Shown piece after piece: positions 30,867 through 41,836 of a DNA stretch of 64,000 bases. The stretch is from the NCBI GenBank assembly GCA_018136815.1, contig CM030936.1, forward strand, positions 4,292,474 to 4,356,473. The letters run 5' to 3'. Made by a program: the position numbers and the translations under genes. The notes under the pieces were generated by a model. The model saw only the letters and a program-made list of their open reading frames with translations. It did not search any database and had not been told where the DNA came from. Each line of letters opens with the position of its first letter. Within the stretch, counting starts at the first letter, position 1. Source of the DNA: Isochrysis galbana (Eukaryota; Haptophyta; Isochrysidales; Isochrysidaceae).

Positions 30867-33275
30867 ATGTTGTCCGCCCTCCTGTTAGGCCTTCTCTCTG
30901 CGTCTGATCTACCTGACCCTGACACTCTCCGGAGCTCGCAGGGCATCGACAAGTGCTTCCTTTGGAACCCGCGCCGAGAAGTGGCCGTAAGCAACGAGTC
31001 CATCGTGTACCCGACAAACGCGCGCTGCGATGGTGGGACGATGCCTGCGGCATGGCAGAAGGGCCTTGAGTCAAGCAGCGAGATGGACTATGACCTTGCA
31101 ATCGTTGGCGCCGGCATAGGCGGCGCGTACCTCGTGGATCGCCTCCTGCAGCTCTTCCAAAAGGCTGGCCAGCCGGCCCCGAAGATTGCATTGTTCGAGA
31201 AGTCGGATGTCGTTGGTGGCCGTCTGATGAGTGCATGGGGCGCGGGCGCCCTCAGTTTCGGCAGCTCGCCTGCCGTCCAGAGCCTCCAGTACCCGCTGCC
31301 AGAGTACGGCGGCATGCGCGTAGATCCGACAAGGTAACCACTACTCTTCAACAAGATTGTCGAATACGCGACGAGGATGTATGGGCCATCCAGCTGCCTC
31401 CCAGCTGTCAAGTGCACCGCCGCGGGTCAGAACTGCTGCGAGAAGATGCTGGTACCGATGGACGTTGGTGGGATTCGCTACGTCACCACAAGCTCAGACG
31501 CGAGCCCCTGGATGCGCAGCTCGACCGCCCAGACCAAGTCCGAGATCTACACCACGAGGAACGGAGTCGGGTGAGCCCAGGGCCTCTGCTCACTCTCAAC
31601 GCTCCAAAATGTATGTACATGCGCGACGTGCATCGCCATGATCCGCGCTCTGTCGCAAACTTCCCGCCGTTCCCCTGCTCACCCGCGCCTTCATAGGGAG
31701 TACGCCTACAACACCTCGTCGATCGCGCAGGGCGTCGGCTCGCCATATGACAACTGCTTGCAGCTGATTGTCGGCGCTGAGGCATATTCGAAGAAGGTGA
31801 AGGATGAGCAGGGCACGGTCTGGCCAGCGACGGGAACTACCTGGAAGGTTGCAATCACCGACCTGTGCGACAACCATTGCTCGGCCATTCAGGGCATGTG
31901 CGCCCTTTGCGACAAGTTCCGGAAGGATGGACAGCTGACCGCCCCCCAAGCAGGCATCTCTTGCACTGGCTACGACTTTCCTGTCGAGACGGCGGGGTAT
32001 GCAGCCATAACTGGGCTCGCAGACGAGGTCGTCAACCTAGAGGCCCAAACCAAGCTCTACCTGTTGAGGCACGGCTTCCAGCGGTTCGCCATGTCTCTCT
32101 TGCAAGGGCCGATGTGGGACGGTGTCCCTGGAAGCTACACGGAGAAGTTTAAAGGCAAGAGCTATGGTATCAGCCCGCTATTTGGCAAGATCCTCCAAAA
32201 AGTGGAGCTCATCAATGAGGGTGGTTCTACGCTCGACACTGCTCAGCTTGTGCAGACCCATCTAGCTGGCGAGACTCAGGCTGTTGCGAGCGGTGTCAAG
32301 CTCACGTTTGGAGACAACTCCGTCGTCAAGGCGAAGGCCGCTTACCTCGCCATGCTCCCGCGTGACATGGCTGCCATCCAGGGCCTCGGTGCGTTTGATG
32401 CGCGGATGGATGAGTTCCTGATCCCCGGTGGTGCCATGAAGATCCTGATGACCTGGAACAACGCCGAGGACACGCCGCAGCATAAGCTGGGCATGAGCTC
32501 ATGCTTGCAGTCTCCTTGCCAGCGACTCATCCTCGATGGCGGGAGCGAATGGATCGTCCGACAGGTGTGGTTCTGGGACTTCAATTCGATCATGATCTAC
32601 GACATCGCAGCCGGCTACGACGATGTCTACGGTGATGGCCAAATGGTGTACCCGGCAAATCGTGTGCAGCAAATGGGTGCTGCGAAGGGCATGGACCATC
32701 TGATCAAGACGGCTACGCAGCAGATCCGTGAAGCTACCGGCTTGAATGACCTCAAGGATCCCGACTGGGCACGTCTCAAGAGTTGGCCCGCGGGCGAGCT
32801 TTCGCCGGGCTTCCTCAAGAGCGACCGAGCCGAGATCAACAACTTCGTCGACCAGTTAGAACGGCCTCTGGGTGTGAATCAGCCCGTGTTCTATGGCAAT
32901 TCTGAGGCGTCCCGCTCCGATTTGCTCCATGGCTGGGCCGAGGGCGCCCTGGAGATGGTGGAGGACAACCTGCCGGCCCTGACCCAGCTGCTTGGCCTCA
33001 ACACGCCATTCGTGCCGTACCCCAAGGATCTGAAGACTGGCCAGTACGATAGCAATGGCATCGCCCTGGCTCAGTGGCAAGAGGCCATGGATATGGTGGG
33101 TGATGTCTATGGCGATGGCGAGATGTGCAACCCCGGTGCTGGGAGGTGCTTTTCTGCCACCCACACCTGCCAGTGCGTGTCATCCAATGATCACAGCCGT
33201 CGCCTCCTCTTCCCCAGCGTGCCCCAGCCAGACCACTCACGCTGCTACTGCCTCAAGACGGCCGACGCGGCGTAG
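30867..33275 (+). CDS. Secreted flavin-containing amine oxidase-like protein, with in-frame stop
   Basis: Two exons, 30867-31570 and 31697-33275, with intron donor GTGAGC and acceptor ATAG, giving about 760 codons. The ATG at 30867 is chosen because a signal peptide (MLSALLLGLLSASD) follows. The FAD-binding motif is VGAGIGGAYL at residues 80-89, then EKSDVVGGRL at 111-120 and EYGGMRVDP, as in flavin amine/L-amino-acid oxidases. The cysteine-rich C-terminus fits secretion. Oddity: codon 157 is TAA (31335-31337), in the middle of a conserved stretch, and the same frame resumes at once with LLFNKIVEYATRMYG. A single C-to-T change from CAA would explain it. The gene is therefore either newly inactivated or carries a sequencing error. 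The substrate cannot be told. Confidence 0.75.
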
Positions 33276-34337
33276 GCACCTGTGGGCCCCGCATCAAGTA
33301 CGGGGATCCACGATCCTAGGCTTGGGGTCTCCCCGTCAGTCAGGCGAGGCATCGAACAAGCAGGCTAGCTCCAAACTGAGTGAGCTCAAGTAACTTCCTG
33401 CTCACGTTGGCGAAAGTTCCTATTACGGACCCCGTAACAATCACGAGTATCCATGATTCGCCGACTCAATCAGCTCAGTGCCAGTGTGCTTGAGATTTCT
33501 TGTCCGTGCGTACTCCTAGTGCTGAGGGACCGTAGCCCTCAACGGCAACGGAGCCCCTACCCTGCGATGGGGGTATGCGCTCTTGGTGCATGGCTCATCC
33601 GGTGTATGTGGCTAGGCGCGCTAGTGCTCTACAAAAAAATCTTTGCAAACTAGCCGCTACTTGCATGGCATGTGGCAGAGTGCTTGTGCTGCTCCCTGCG
33701 TGCCCCCACCTCCATCGACACCCTTTTCCCCCCTCCAACACGGTGCGAAGTGCTGGCGGGGAGGCAAGCCACTGCAGCCAATGCCCGTGATAGCAACTGA
33801 GTCATGGTGTGGCGTGTGACGGCGAGAATGTGAGTGATTACGTGTGTTATGTGATAAATAATCTTGTTAGCTTGTTTGTGGACGGCTGCAGCTGCAGCTG
33901 GGACGCAAGGTGGGACGTGGGACATAGTGGTGGGTGTCTTTACTCTTTCATTCATGCCTTGTGTCTGAATCTGTTGAGTGAGCCATTGTCCATTGTATCT
34001 CTCATGTCTATAATCATAATCAGTGTTGCGGGTAAGGAAGGGGCCTTGTACACTTGCCTCTTCCTGCATGCCCTGACTAGGTTCCCTGCGCGACTCCCCC
34101 CGTCTGTCGCGCCCCGATCCCTTTCCCTTCTCCCCTTTCCCGCCGTTTCCCCGAGTGCTCCCTTGAGTTTCCGCCCCCTTTCCGTCGATTATTTTCCCGC
34201 GCGTCCCCCCCCCCCCCCCCCCCCCGCGCGTGACGTTTTCCTCTGGTGTCCTCCGGACCCTCTGCGCTATCGCCCGATCGCCCCTCGTGCTCCTCCCGTC
34301 TGCTCCTGCCCTCACACTCGTGCTACGGTGCCCCGTG
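33276..34337. other. Gene-free stretch with 120-bp repeat, copy 2
   Basis: 33515-33640 matches 4035-4155 (CGGCAACGGAGCCC, CGATGGGG, TCCGGTGTATGTGG). 33650-33690 resembles 46897-46937 (CCGCTACTTG, GCTTGTGCTG). A run of more than 20 C lies near 34205-34225. No gene is supported. Confidence 0.45.
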
Positions 34338-35336
34338 ATGACTGAGAACGCGCCCGCGCCGTCCGACCTGTCCCCGCGTGCTCCCTCAGTCCTCTCTCGC
34401 CCACCCTCCATGCCCCACGTGGGTCAGATTCCTCATGTAATGTCTCAACTCTCTCTCTCACCAGACCACTCCACAGCCACAGCATCACTCTGCACACCAC
34501 ATGGTAGCGGAGGTGCGTCCTCCACGCCCTCCTACTCTCTCCCCGTGCCCCACACTCCCATCGCCGCCGCTCCCGAGCCGCCTCCAGTCCCATTCTCCTT
34601 CCTCGAGCCTGACCAGTCTTCCCACATGACCTATCCACAGTCCACCCAAGCACACCAGGCACAACCACAACTGCACAGCTGGCCACAGCTCCCTGACGCC
34701 ACCGCCACGCCCACTCAACCGGCATTCTACTCTCCCCTCCCGCACCTCACCTCGCCCGAACAGCCCCCCCCCCTCTCCGCCATTGCCGCCTACCCAGCCT
34801 CCCTCTTCCCTCCTCCTCATCCCAGCCTTCAACACACACCCACCAACCCACCCCTGCCGAATCAACCACCCCCTCCCCAATACCCCCCACTTCACCCACC
34901 CCTCATCAGCTCCAGCCTCTATCGGCTCCCGCCAGGTGCCGTCCCCTCCCCATCCCCACTCCAACTCTACAACCACAACCACTACACGCAACCACCCACC
35001 TCCCTTATTCCCACCCCCTCATCCACCATCTACACATCCCCAACGCAAGCCCCCCATTCCTTCCACCCGACCGCCTCTCTTCCGCCCGCCACCGTCCATC
35101 CTTACCCGCCACCGACCTATTCCCCCAGTACCGAGTCGTCGCTCGCCGCCGCCGTGGCGCACTACCTCTTCCTCCTCCAATCCGCGCAGCCTCCCCCATC
35201 CCTCCAGCCACCACCACCACCAGCAACAGCACGCCCGCCGCCTCCCCCAATATCGTCAGCTCCACCACCACCACCGCCGCCGCCGCGTGCTGGCGACCAG
35301 GAACAATGCACGTCGGCACGAGCGGGGGAAGGCTAG
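34338..35336 (+). CDS. Proline-rich low-complexity ORF, doubtful
   Basis: 332 codons from ATG 34338, rich in Pro, Ser and Thr throughout, with no recognisable domain. The composition follows from a polypyrimidine-rich strand, so the open frame may be accidental. Its last 15 codons are antisense to the methyltransferase remnant at 35290-35450. It could be a disordered Gag-like N-terminus of a retroelement, but nothing confirms that. Confidence 0.25.
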   Translation: MTENAPAPSDLSPRAPSVLSRPPSMPHVGQIPHVMSQLSLSPDHSTATASLCTPHGSGGASSTPSYSLPVPHTPIAAAPEPPPVPFSFLEPDQSSHMTYPQSTQAHQAQPQLHSWPQLPDATATPTQPAFYSPLPHLTSPEQPPPLSAIAAYPASLFPPPHPSLQHTPTNPPLPNQPPPPQYPPLHPPLISSSLYRLPPGAVPSPSPLQLYNHNHYTQPPTSLIPTPSSTIYTSPTQAPHSFHPTASLPPATVHPYPPPTYSPSTESSLAAAVAHYLFLLQSAQPPPSLQPPPPPATARPPPPPISSAPPPPPPPPRAGDQEQCTSARAGEG

Positions 35337-35450
35337 GCGAAAGGTAGAGCCCCGTAGCCTTAGTATGTCCCGTTCCATGTTGCCATGGATGGACGTATTG
35401 CGTGGCTTCGAGACCTCCGAGTAGCGATTTGGCGTAGTGGTGCATCTTCG
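35290..35450 (-). pseudogene. Remnant of a second phage-type cytosine methyltransferase
   Basis: On the minus strand this encodes KMHHYAKSLLGG, then VHPWQHGTGHTKATGLYL and CIVPGR. It is collinear with residues 344-396 of the gypsy-borne domain and with the C-terminal half of the phage family. Upstream, the SAM site, PPC and ENP motifs are missing, and the frame runs into antisense of the neighbouring ORF. About 53 codons remain. The differences from the gypsy copy are spread across the segment, so it is an old or independent copy. Confidence 0.65.
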
Positions 35451-35464
35451 GGATCAAAAAAAAG

Positions 35465-35989
35465 ATGGACGAGAACTTTAAAAAATTCATCACACCTCTC
35501 TTTCCATATGCCAATTCTAAATCTGCCATGCAGGTTATAGCGGAAGCATTGGACAGCATCAGTCCGCCGCCGCCGGTTGGGGCCTCCCTGGCCGACCTAA
35601 GTGTGTTTACGTTCACTGACGAATGTAAGTTCTTATTCAATGCATTAAATTTCAAGCACAATACGAAAATTGAAGACACCTTACACGCCATTTGCGAGAT
35701 TGATAAACCATTCACATTGGTTTATATTAGACACACTCTCTTGAGCAAGAAATTCACTGAGAAAACAATCCTCGATATGAGTCGTGACGTTCTGCTGGGT
35801 ACAATCAAAACTTATGTCATTTTGGAATTAACTCCCCACCTCCAAGAATTGTTAGAAGGTGTCGATTCGGGTTCAGCTTCCCAAGTAAAGATTGAAAACA
35901 AAAGGCCGCTTATCGATTCGGGTTCAGCTCCCGTAAAGATTGAACCCCCAAGGCCCAGCAACATCAAATACAAAAAAGCTCGGCCATGA
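35465..35989 (+). CDS. Orphan AT-richer ORF, 174 aa
   Basis: Starts ATG at 35465 and ends TGA at 35987-35989. The codon use is clearly more AT-rich than in neighbouring genes. The first 140 residues look like a compact helical protein (ELTPHLQELLEG and similar). The C-terminus has a tandem repeat of IDSGSA-VKIE-RP in which VKIE, a SUMO-acceptor-type motif, occurs twice. No family is recognised. Different base composition from the flanks suggests transfer from a virus or mobile element. Confidence 0.45.
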   Translation: MDENFKKFITPLFPYANSKSAMQVIAEALDSISPPPPVGASLADLSVFTFTDECKFLFNALNFKHNTKIEDTLHAICEIDKPFTLVYIRHTLLSKKFTEKTILDMSRDVLLGTIKTYVILELTPHLQELLEGVDSGSASQVKIENKRPLIDSGSAPVKIEPPRPSNIKYKKARP

Positions 35990-36479
35990 AGGCATTCGGC
36001 GGGGCCAGGAACGCAAGGAGCCGCCTCCCGCTTTCTTCGCTTCCTCGCTGGTCCCTGCTCCCTCTCTCTCTCTCGCTCTCGCTCTCTCGCTCTCGCTCTC
36101 TCGCTCTCGCGAAACGTATTATCATCCGAATGTTGCAACACGCGTCTAGCTTCAGATTCTTTACGTTGTGTCGTTTTATTTTTTTCGAAAGTCTGGAAAT
36201 AGCTGCATTCAGAACGTGGTGGAGGGGGGGTGCTACCTCTAACGACTTATTTTTCTCCTCGTCTCCTCGAGATGTTCACCAACGTCACCACAATGAATCC
36301 TTGTCGAAAGAGGCCCTCTCGGGGCGCGCCCTCATGCCGAGCCAAGGCGACGCTGTTCTCGTCGCGTACGTGGTGCTCCTGGGCCTCTCCTTCGGGGTGC
36401 TCGCGGGGGGGCTCATGGTAGGGTGAGACTGGAAGAAACCGGAGGGAAAGGAGACCAAATGAAGGCAAGCCGCCTTCGT

Positions 36480-37130
36480 TATAATTCTCTCGTTCTCGTT
36501 CTCGGTCAAAAACTTCGCGTGGACGCCTAGGATCTAGGGGTGTGGAGCGCCCTCTCTTTTTCTCTCGAAGAGAAGGTAAGTTTCCCCACCTTTCTTCCTC
36601 CCAGGCGCCTCGTAAAGAGGTTTAATTCGCTATCTCCCCGCGTTTCGTTACCTGCTTCTGGGGGCAATCAGGTTTGGCGTTTGCCATCTCCCCTTGGAGA
36701 TCGATTTAGATTCGCTGCTTGGGTGAGGGAATCTTTCTCCTTGACGCAAGTTGCATGAACGCCCTTGGTCCCGTTGGTTTTTGGTGTTCCCTCCCCCTTG
36801 GTTGCTACTCAGGGTTGCTCGATAGAAACGTCTAGAAGGTTCAAGCTCAACAGCAAGATTTCTTCGATTGCAAGGATATCTCGCTGCGATCCGTATCCAA
36901 GGTGATCGCCGCGGTTGCGCGACATAACGTTCCTCCTCGACTTTCCGCCTCGTGGGAAATCTCAAACGAAGACACGCTCCGGCCATCGCTGTGGATTCTC
37001 TCTCTCTCTCTCGCTCTCTCTCTCCGTCTCTCGCGACGTGTTTGAGTTATCGGCGGTTTAGGGGTCTCAGTTATTTCATGTTTTGCTTGGTTTGGGTGAA
37101 TGATTCTGGTGTGTTCGTGAGTCGGTGTCT
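36480..37130 (+). repeat. Fused retroelement modules B and A, inverted copy
   Basis: 36480-36675 is a diverged module B (GGTGTGGAGCGCCCTCTCT, AGGCGCCT, CTGCTTCTGGGGGCAATCAG). 36676-37130 is a diverged module A in reverse (TTTGCCATCTCCCCTTGGAG, GTCTAGAAGGTTCAAGC, GGGTGAATGATTCTGGTGTG). This single copy joins the two modules that are split around the gypsy element, so it defines their order in the parent element: B then A in coding sense. Confidence 0.7.
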
Positions 37131-37339
37131 CAGCATCGTTGGATCCGACGTCCTGTCGTCAGTCGTCATCCGTCGCCCTCGCTCTCGTCGCTCTCGCTCT
37201 CGTAACACTCGTACTCGTAACACTCGTACCCTACAAACTCGCCTCGCCTCACCAGCCCCTGCCATCACAGCCCTCCTCTCACTCACCCTCGCCTCTTGCC
37301 TCTCGCTCGATGTCGCTCTCGCCGCCGTCCTCGCCCTCG

Positions 37340-37490
37340 CCCAAGCCCGCCTGCCCGCCTTCCTCTGCTGACGGGCCTCAGCCCGTCAGCGTCTCCGAAG
37401 TCGTCTCCTCAGCCGCGCTTGCCGCCGGCATGCCTCCCTCCTCATTGCCCTCAGGCCCTATGGGCCATCACAATTCGTCATCTTCTGGAG
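37340..37490 (+). repeat. Retroelement coding-like module C, copy 1
   Basis: About 150 bp match 58488-58640 in inverted orientation. The last 60 bp (CCTCATTGCCCTCAGGCCCT, GGGCCATCACAATTCGTC) also match 63550-63612. It follows the B-A module here and a B module at 63 kb, so it is probably the start of the element's coding region. In frame it reads PPSSLPSGPMGHHNSS. It contains the hairpin CTGACGGG-(6)-CCCGTCAG. Confidence 0.6.
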
Positions 37491-37714
37491 ACGTTCTACG
37501 TTCTCTTGATCCCTGCAAGCCCCCTCTAACATCTAATACTACTAGAGTATTCTGTGTTACGTATTACGTATTACGTATTACAAATATGTTTGATGTTTGA
37601 GCCGGGGAGAGAGCGTGTTGTTGTGTTGTTGTGTTGTTGTGTTGTTTATGTGAGCTCTCTGGGGTGGAAAGTAGAAAGTAAACTGCGGCTTGCGCTCGCG
37701 CGCGCGTGGAGCGC

Positions 37715-37754
<40 letters not shown>

Positions 37755-38034
37755 GAGAGAAGGAGAGGGAAGACAGGGCACCAAGTAGAAATAGAGAAAA
37801 AAGGGACAGAGGAGAGAGAGAGAGGGAAGTGAAGGGAGAGTTACAGGTGAGACGGGGGGGGTGGAGCGCGGGGGGAGGCAGAGAGAAGAAGAAGCAGGCC
37901 CCTGGGAGGAGGGGGACCATGTGAAAGAGTAAAACGGAGTAGGTGAGAGATGAAAGCAGAATCGTGAGGAGCGTGGGGGTGAGCAGAGGGGAGGGAGAGG
38001 GGGGGGTGTCTGTGGAAGTGGTCGGGGGGTCGGC
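37491..38034. other. Low-complexity stretch upstream of SF3A3
   Basis: 37553-37582 has tandem GTATTAC units. 37619-37646 has TGTTGTGT units. 37718-37835 is a (GA)n tract. No gene is seen; the part next to 38035 is the presumed promoter region. Confidence 0.5.
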
Positions 38035-40246
38035 ATGTCAGGCTCACTGCTCGAGCAGGCTCGCGCGCTGCACGAGGACCTGGAGGTGCTTGAGCGGGCT
38101 ATGTACGTCGAACTGGGTGACCCCGCCACCCAGCGCCTCAAGCGCGTCGACGCAATCGCCAGAGACCAGGTCGTTTCCTCTCTTCTGGCCGCGAGAGCCG
38201 AGAGAGCAAAGAGGCTGGACATTCTCTATCAGGCGAGTCCCTTCGCTCTGGCGACTGCGAGCGCTTGTTGAGGGTTAGGAGCATCTCTCTCGATGACCGG
38301 GTGGGAGAGGGCGAGGCTAGGTGGGGTAGGGGGTTGGGGGAGAAGGACCCAAGCCAGCAAAGACGCTAGAGACAAAGTCTACAACACTCAAGCGCTGTAC
38401 TGTAGTCCCTTCAAGTGCTTTTTGAGTCATGACCACCCCTCATGCTCGGCCCGGAGTGGAAAGCGGGAAGATGAAGACGGGTCCTGGGTCTCAAAGACTG
38501 GGGCTGAGGGAGCGAGATTCGAGTGAGCCAAGAGGCTGGGAACTGTCGAAGCCAAGTGACTACTAGCGTTTTACCAGCTGCAGGATTCCCTTGAACTGAT
38601 CTGGAGGGGGCGGGGGGCGAAGGCCGGGGGGCGAGATGGTGGATACAAAAAGAGGGCGCGCATGCGTGCGCGCACTACACACCTCGCCTTCTCTGACAGG
38701 AAAGATCTGCTCCTAAGCGCAATGAGATAGCTTAGAGTGGGACTGAAGGTGGCTTGGGGAAGGGAGGCTGTCATTAGCAGCGGGTGAGGGTTGAGGATGG
38801 GGAGGGAGGGGAGAGGCATTGTTGGCTTCGCGATCGCCTGCGTGCTTCATTACTTTTCATTCCCTTTCTATCCTTTGTCTGTGGTAGGATTCCGACGGCT
38901 CTCGGCGCGAGGAGATCAGCGGGATGAGCGCCGGATTCGGCACGTTCTATGAGCAACTCGCCGCCATACGTGCCTACCACGCCAAGCACAGCCTGCCACC
39001 CCATAGCGAGCCATACGAGAAAGAGCTACTGAGCGAAATCCTCGAGTCGGGAGAACAGGTGGACTTCACTGGGGAAGAGGCAGAGGGGAGGTACCTCGAC
39101 ATGCACGAGCTTCATGAGCTCTATCTCAATCTGAAGGGAGTCGAGCACGTCGACTACTCCACCTACCTCAAAGCTGCGGCCAACCTGCAATCCATCCCGA
39201 AGCAGACCGCCGTCACCGGCGCGTACGGCCGTTACCTACGTGCACTCAACGACTACTGGCTCGGCTTCATCCGCAGGACGCAGCCGCTGATGCCGCTGGA
39301 TGAGCTGCTGGAGAAGGCTACCACTTCGTTTGATGAGCGCTGGAGCAAGGGTGAGGTGACACGCTGGCAAGCGTCCTCCTCAGGGGAAGACAACGGTGAT
39401 GGCGCGCCTAGCGACACGCCCATCCCGCTGGGCGATGTGGGCACGGCAGTCGAGCTTGAAGCCTACGGCCTGGAGCGGCTCAAGAACGAGCTGGCACGCC
39501 TTGGCCTCAAGTGCGGCGGCTCGCTCGCACAGCGGGCGGAGCGATTATTTCTACTGAAGAGCATGCCACTTGACCAAATTCCGAAGCAGCATCGCGCCAA
39601 GCCCCCCTCGGGCGGTGCGACGGATGTTGTGCCCGCGGGCGGCGCCAACGGGGCGGGCGGAGGGGGCGGTGTGCGCGAACTGGCGTTGCTTGAGGCAAAG
39701 ACCGCGCAACTTGGCGAGCTTCTCGCCGAAGTCATCGACGAGACGGCCGAGATGGTCGAAAAGAAGCAGGCGCGTACGTACGAGGAGATTGAGCGCGATC
39801 TCGCCGATGCGGCCGATCAGGCGGTTAAGGACGACGAGGAGGAGGAGGATGACGAGGAGAAGCCTATTTATAATCCGCTCAACTTGCCTCTTGGATGGGA
39901 CGGCAAACCGATTCCGTACTGGCTGTACAAGTTGCACGGCCTAAACCTCGAGTTCAAGTGCGAGATTTGCGGTAACCAGTCGTACTGGGGTCCGCGCGCC
40001 TTTGAGCGCCACTTCCAAGAGTGGCGCCATGCGCACGGCATGCAGTGCCTCGGTATTCCCAACACCAAGCACTTCCACGGTATCACGCTCATCGAGGATG
40101 CGTACACACTGCACGCCAAGCTCAAGGCGGAGTCGGGCAACGGTGGCTGGAACCCAGAGCTTGACGAGGAGTTTGAGGACAAGGCAGGCAACGTAATGAA
40201 CCGTAAAACGTACACTGATCTCGCCAGGCAGGGGCTCCTCGATTAA
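38035..40246 (+). CDS. SF3A3: Splicing factor 3A subunit 3 (SF3a60/Prp9)
   Basis: Two exons, 38035-38232 and 38888-40246, giving 518 aa plus TAA. The 655-nt intron has a GC donor (CAG|GCGAGT) and a GTAG acceptor. SF3a60 is part of the U2 snRNP 17S particle and helps form the prespliceosome in the nucleus. Recognisable blocks are the N-terminal helical region with FYEQLAAIRAYH, GRYLDMHELHELYLNLKG, a SAP-like element at about 260-290 (LERLKNELARLGLKCGGSLA), the acidic linker, and IYNPLNLPLGWDGKPIPYWL. The U1-type C2H2 zinc finger has C424, C427, H441 and H447, followed by HAHGMQCLGIPNTKHF. Length and order agree with human SF3A3 (501 aa). A Gly/Ala-rich insertion lies near residues 305-327. Confidence 0.95.
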
Positions 40247-41100
40247 CCAGGCCTTTCAGCGTCGCGTGCGCCCGGGTGCCAACCGGTATCGCCAGCGATG
40301 GAGTGCGGTGGAAATAGGCATGGGCACGACCATGCCCCGAGCATGTGCTTCCTCTCGTCCCAATGTAGTGTTCGGTGACACAACCGACGAAAGTTCCGCA
40401 TTTGGCGGCGCCTTCATGGCCGGGTGACAGCCCGCCAGCTCTATGGCAACTGCTGCGTACTCGCATGCCGGTGTGATTGCTTCCGCGCATATAAATGGTA
40501 GGAGCCGTGTGGTTGCACGTGTTCCGGGATAGGGTGGCCAAGTGGGCGTGAGGAGCTTAGGGGTCGGCACACAAAGTATGCCAGCGCCCGCGCACTCACG
40601 TTAATCGTCATATCGTACTCATCTGCGCCATTGCCAAGACTTTGAGAACACGAGTCGGTGGTAGTGGGCTTATGGCTTATGGAAGAGAGCAAAAGATGTG
40701 ACAATGGAGAAGAAGAAAAAAAATCTGAAGATTCTGGGCTACACACCTACTGTTTACGGGTCTTCCCTTCACTACTTACACCGCCCTTATCTTCCCTCCC
40801 TCCACCTCTTTCCCTGCCCCCCTGCCCCCCTTCATCCTTCATTCCTTTTTCTTCGCGGTTTCCGGGGTCCGGGCTCTTGTGGTACACTACCTAAGTAAGG
40901 CCTAGAGTTCGGAGTGTGGGGTCCGGGCAGAGGGCAGAGGCCTTTTGATCTTTGCTACTTCTGTCGTGCGTGCCCGCCTGGACACGTGCTGGGTGTTTTG
41001 GTTCCGTCGGGGCTCGTGGCGTCCCTGGTGATCCCCTTGTTCGCTGCTGTTTCTGCGGCTTATTCGCCTTTGTTTCGTTGCTCCTTGGAGGCGAGAAGCG
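40247..41100. other. Gene-free stretch with LINE 3' tail
   Basis: 40703-40765 on the minus strand repeats the LINE tail seen at 1905-1952 (GTAGGTGTGTAGCCC, GAATCTTCAGAT, T-run). 40778-40860 is pyrimidine-rich. No gene is seen. Confidence 0.5.
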
Positions 41101-41280
41101 CTCAATCACCATCACCCACCGCATGGAAAAGCGTTCAATCACCATCAGCCTACACGTGGAACGCGCTCAATCACCATCACCCCCACCGCATGGAAAAGCG
41201 TTCAATCACCATCAGCCTACACGTAGAACGCGTTCAATCGCCATCACCCCCACCGCATGGAAAAGCGTTCAATCGCGGAA
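41101..41280 (+). repeat. 65-bp minisatellite, 2.7 units
   Basis: Units begin at 41101, 41166 and about 41233. Each holds CAATCACCATCACC, CCGCATGGAAAAGCGTTCAA and CACGTGGAACGCG (or near variants); each unit is itself two related halves. Confidence 0.85.
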
Positions 41281-41836
41281 GATCGTGGGGATCATGAGGG
41301 TAACGCTATCCAACCCACTCGTTTGGCAAGAGGGTATGCTGGCGATGTCAGCCTGAACGAAGGGGTCCGATTTACCTGACTTTTTGTGACGTTTAGAGAT
41401 CTCCCGAAATAATCGTTCCAGTCTTCATCACTGATACTTGAGTGATCGTCAGTCTTCCGCGTAGACGGTTTAGGCTGCCCTTTATGCCTTTTCTTTGTGA
41501 GTATTGTTGTCGTGGAATTGCGTTCAGTATTGTTGTGTTTCTCCGGATTGGGGCGACCAAGAATGCGGTTGCATAACTTCTGATACATGATCGAATCGGG
41601 AGGTGGTCTTACACATTTTGTAAATTTTTTTTGTGAGAGTGTAGGAGAGCCTCCGCCCTCCGCCTCCCGCCATGGTCTCGTCTGCCTTGTGGCACCGAGG
41701 AGGAAGGGCGCGCTTATGCCCGCATAGCGCCTTCGTACATAACGTTAGCTTTTACGCATGGCCAAAGCCTGTAGGCCTAGGTATTTCGTGGCAGGATTAA
41801 AATAATCTAATCTTCCTAGTACCACGAGCGCTTCCT

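Noticed and set aside
31335-31337. TAA read as a sense codon (altered genetic code)
   Set aside because: SF3A3 ends properly at TAA and other genes end at TAG and TGA, so all three act as stops here.
31334-31355. A 22-nt intron removing the in-frame TAA of the oxidase
   Set aside because: GTAACC...CAAG would be far shorter than any intron here, and it would delete conserved residues LLFNK.
41101-41280. CRISPR-like array
   Set aside because: Contiguous tandem units with no unique spacers, in a eukaryotic genome.
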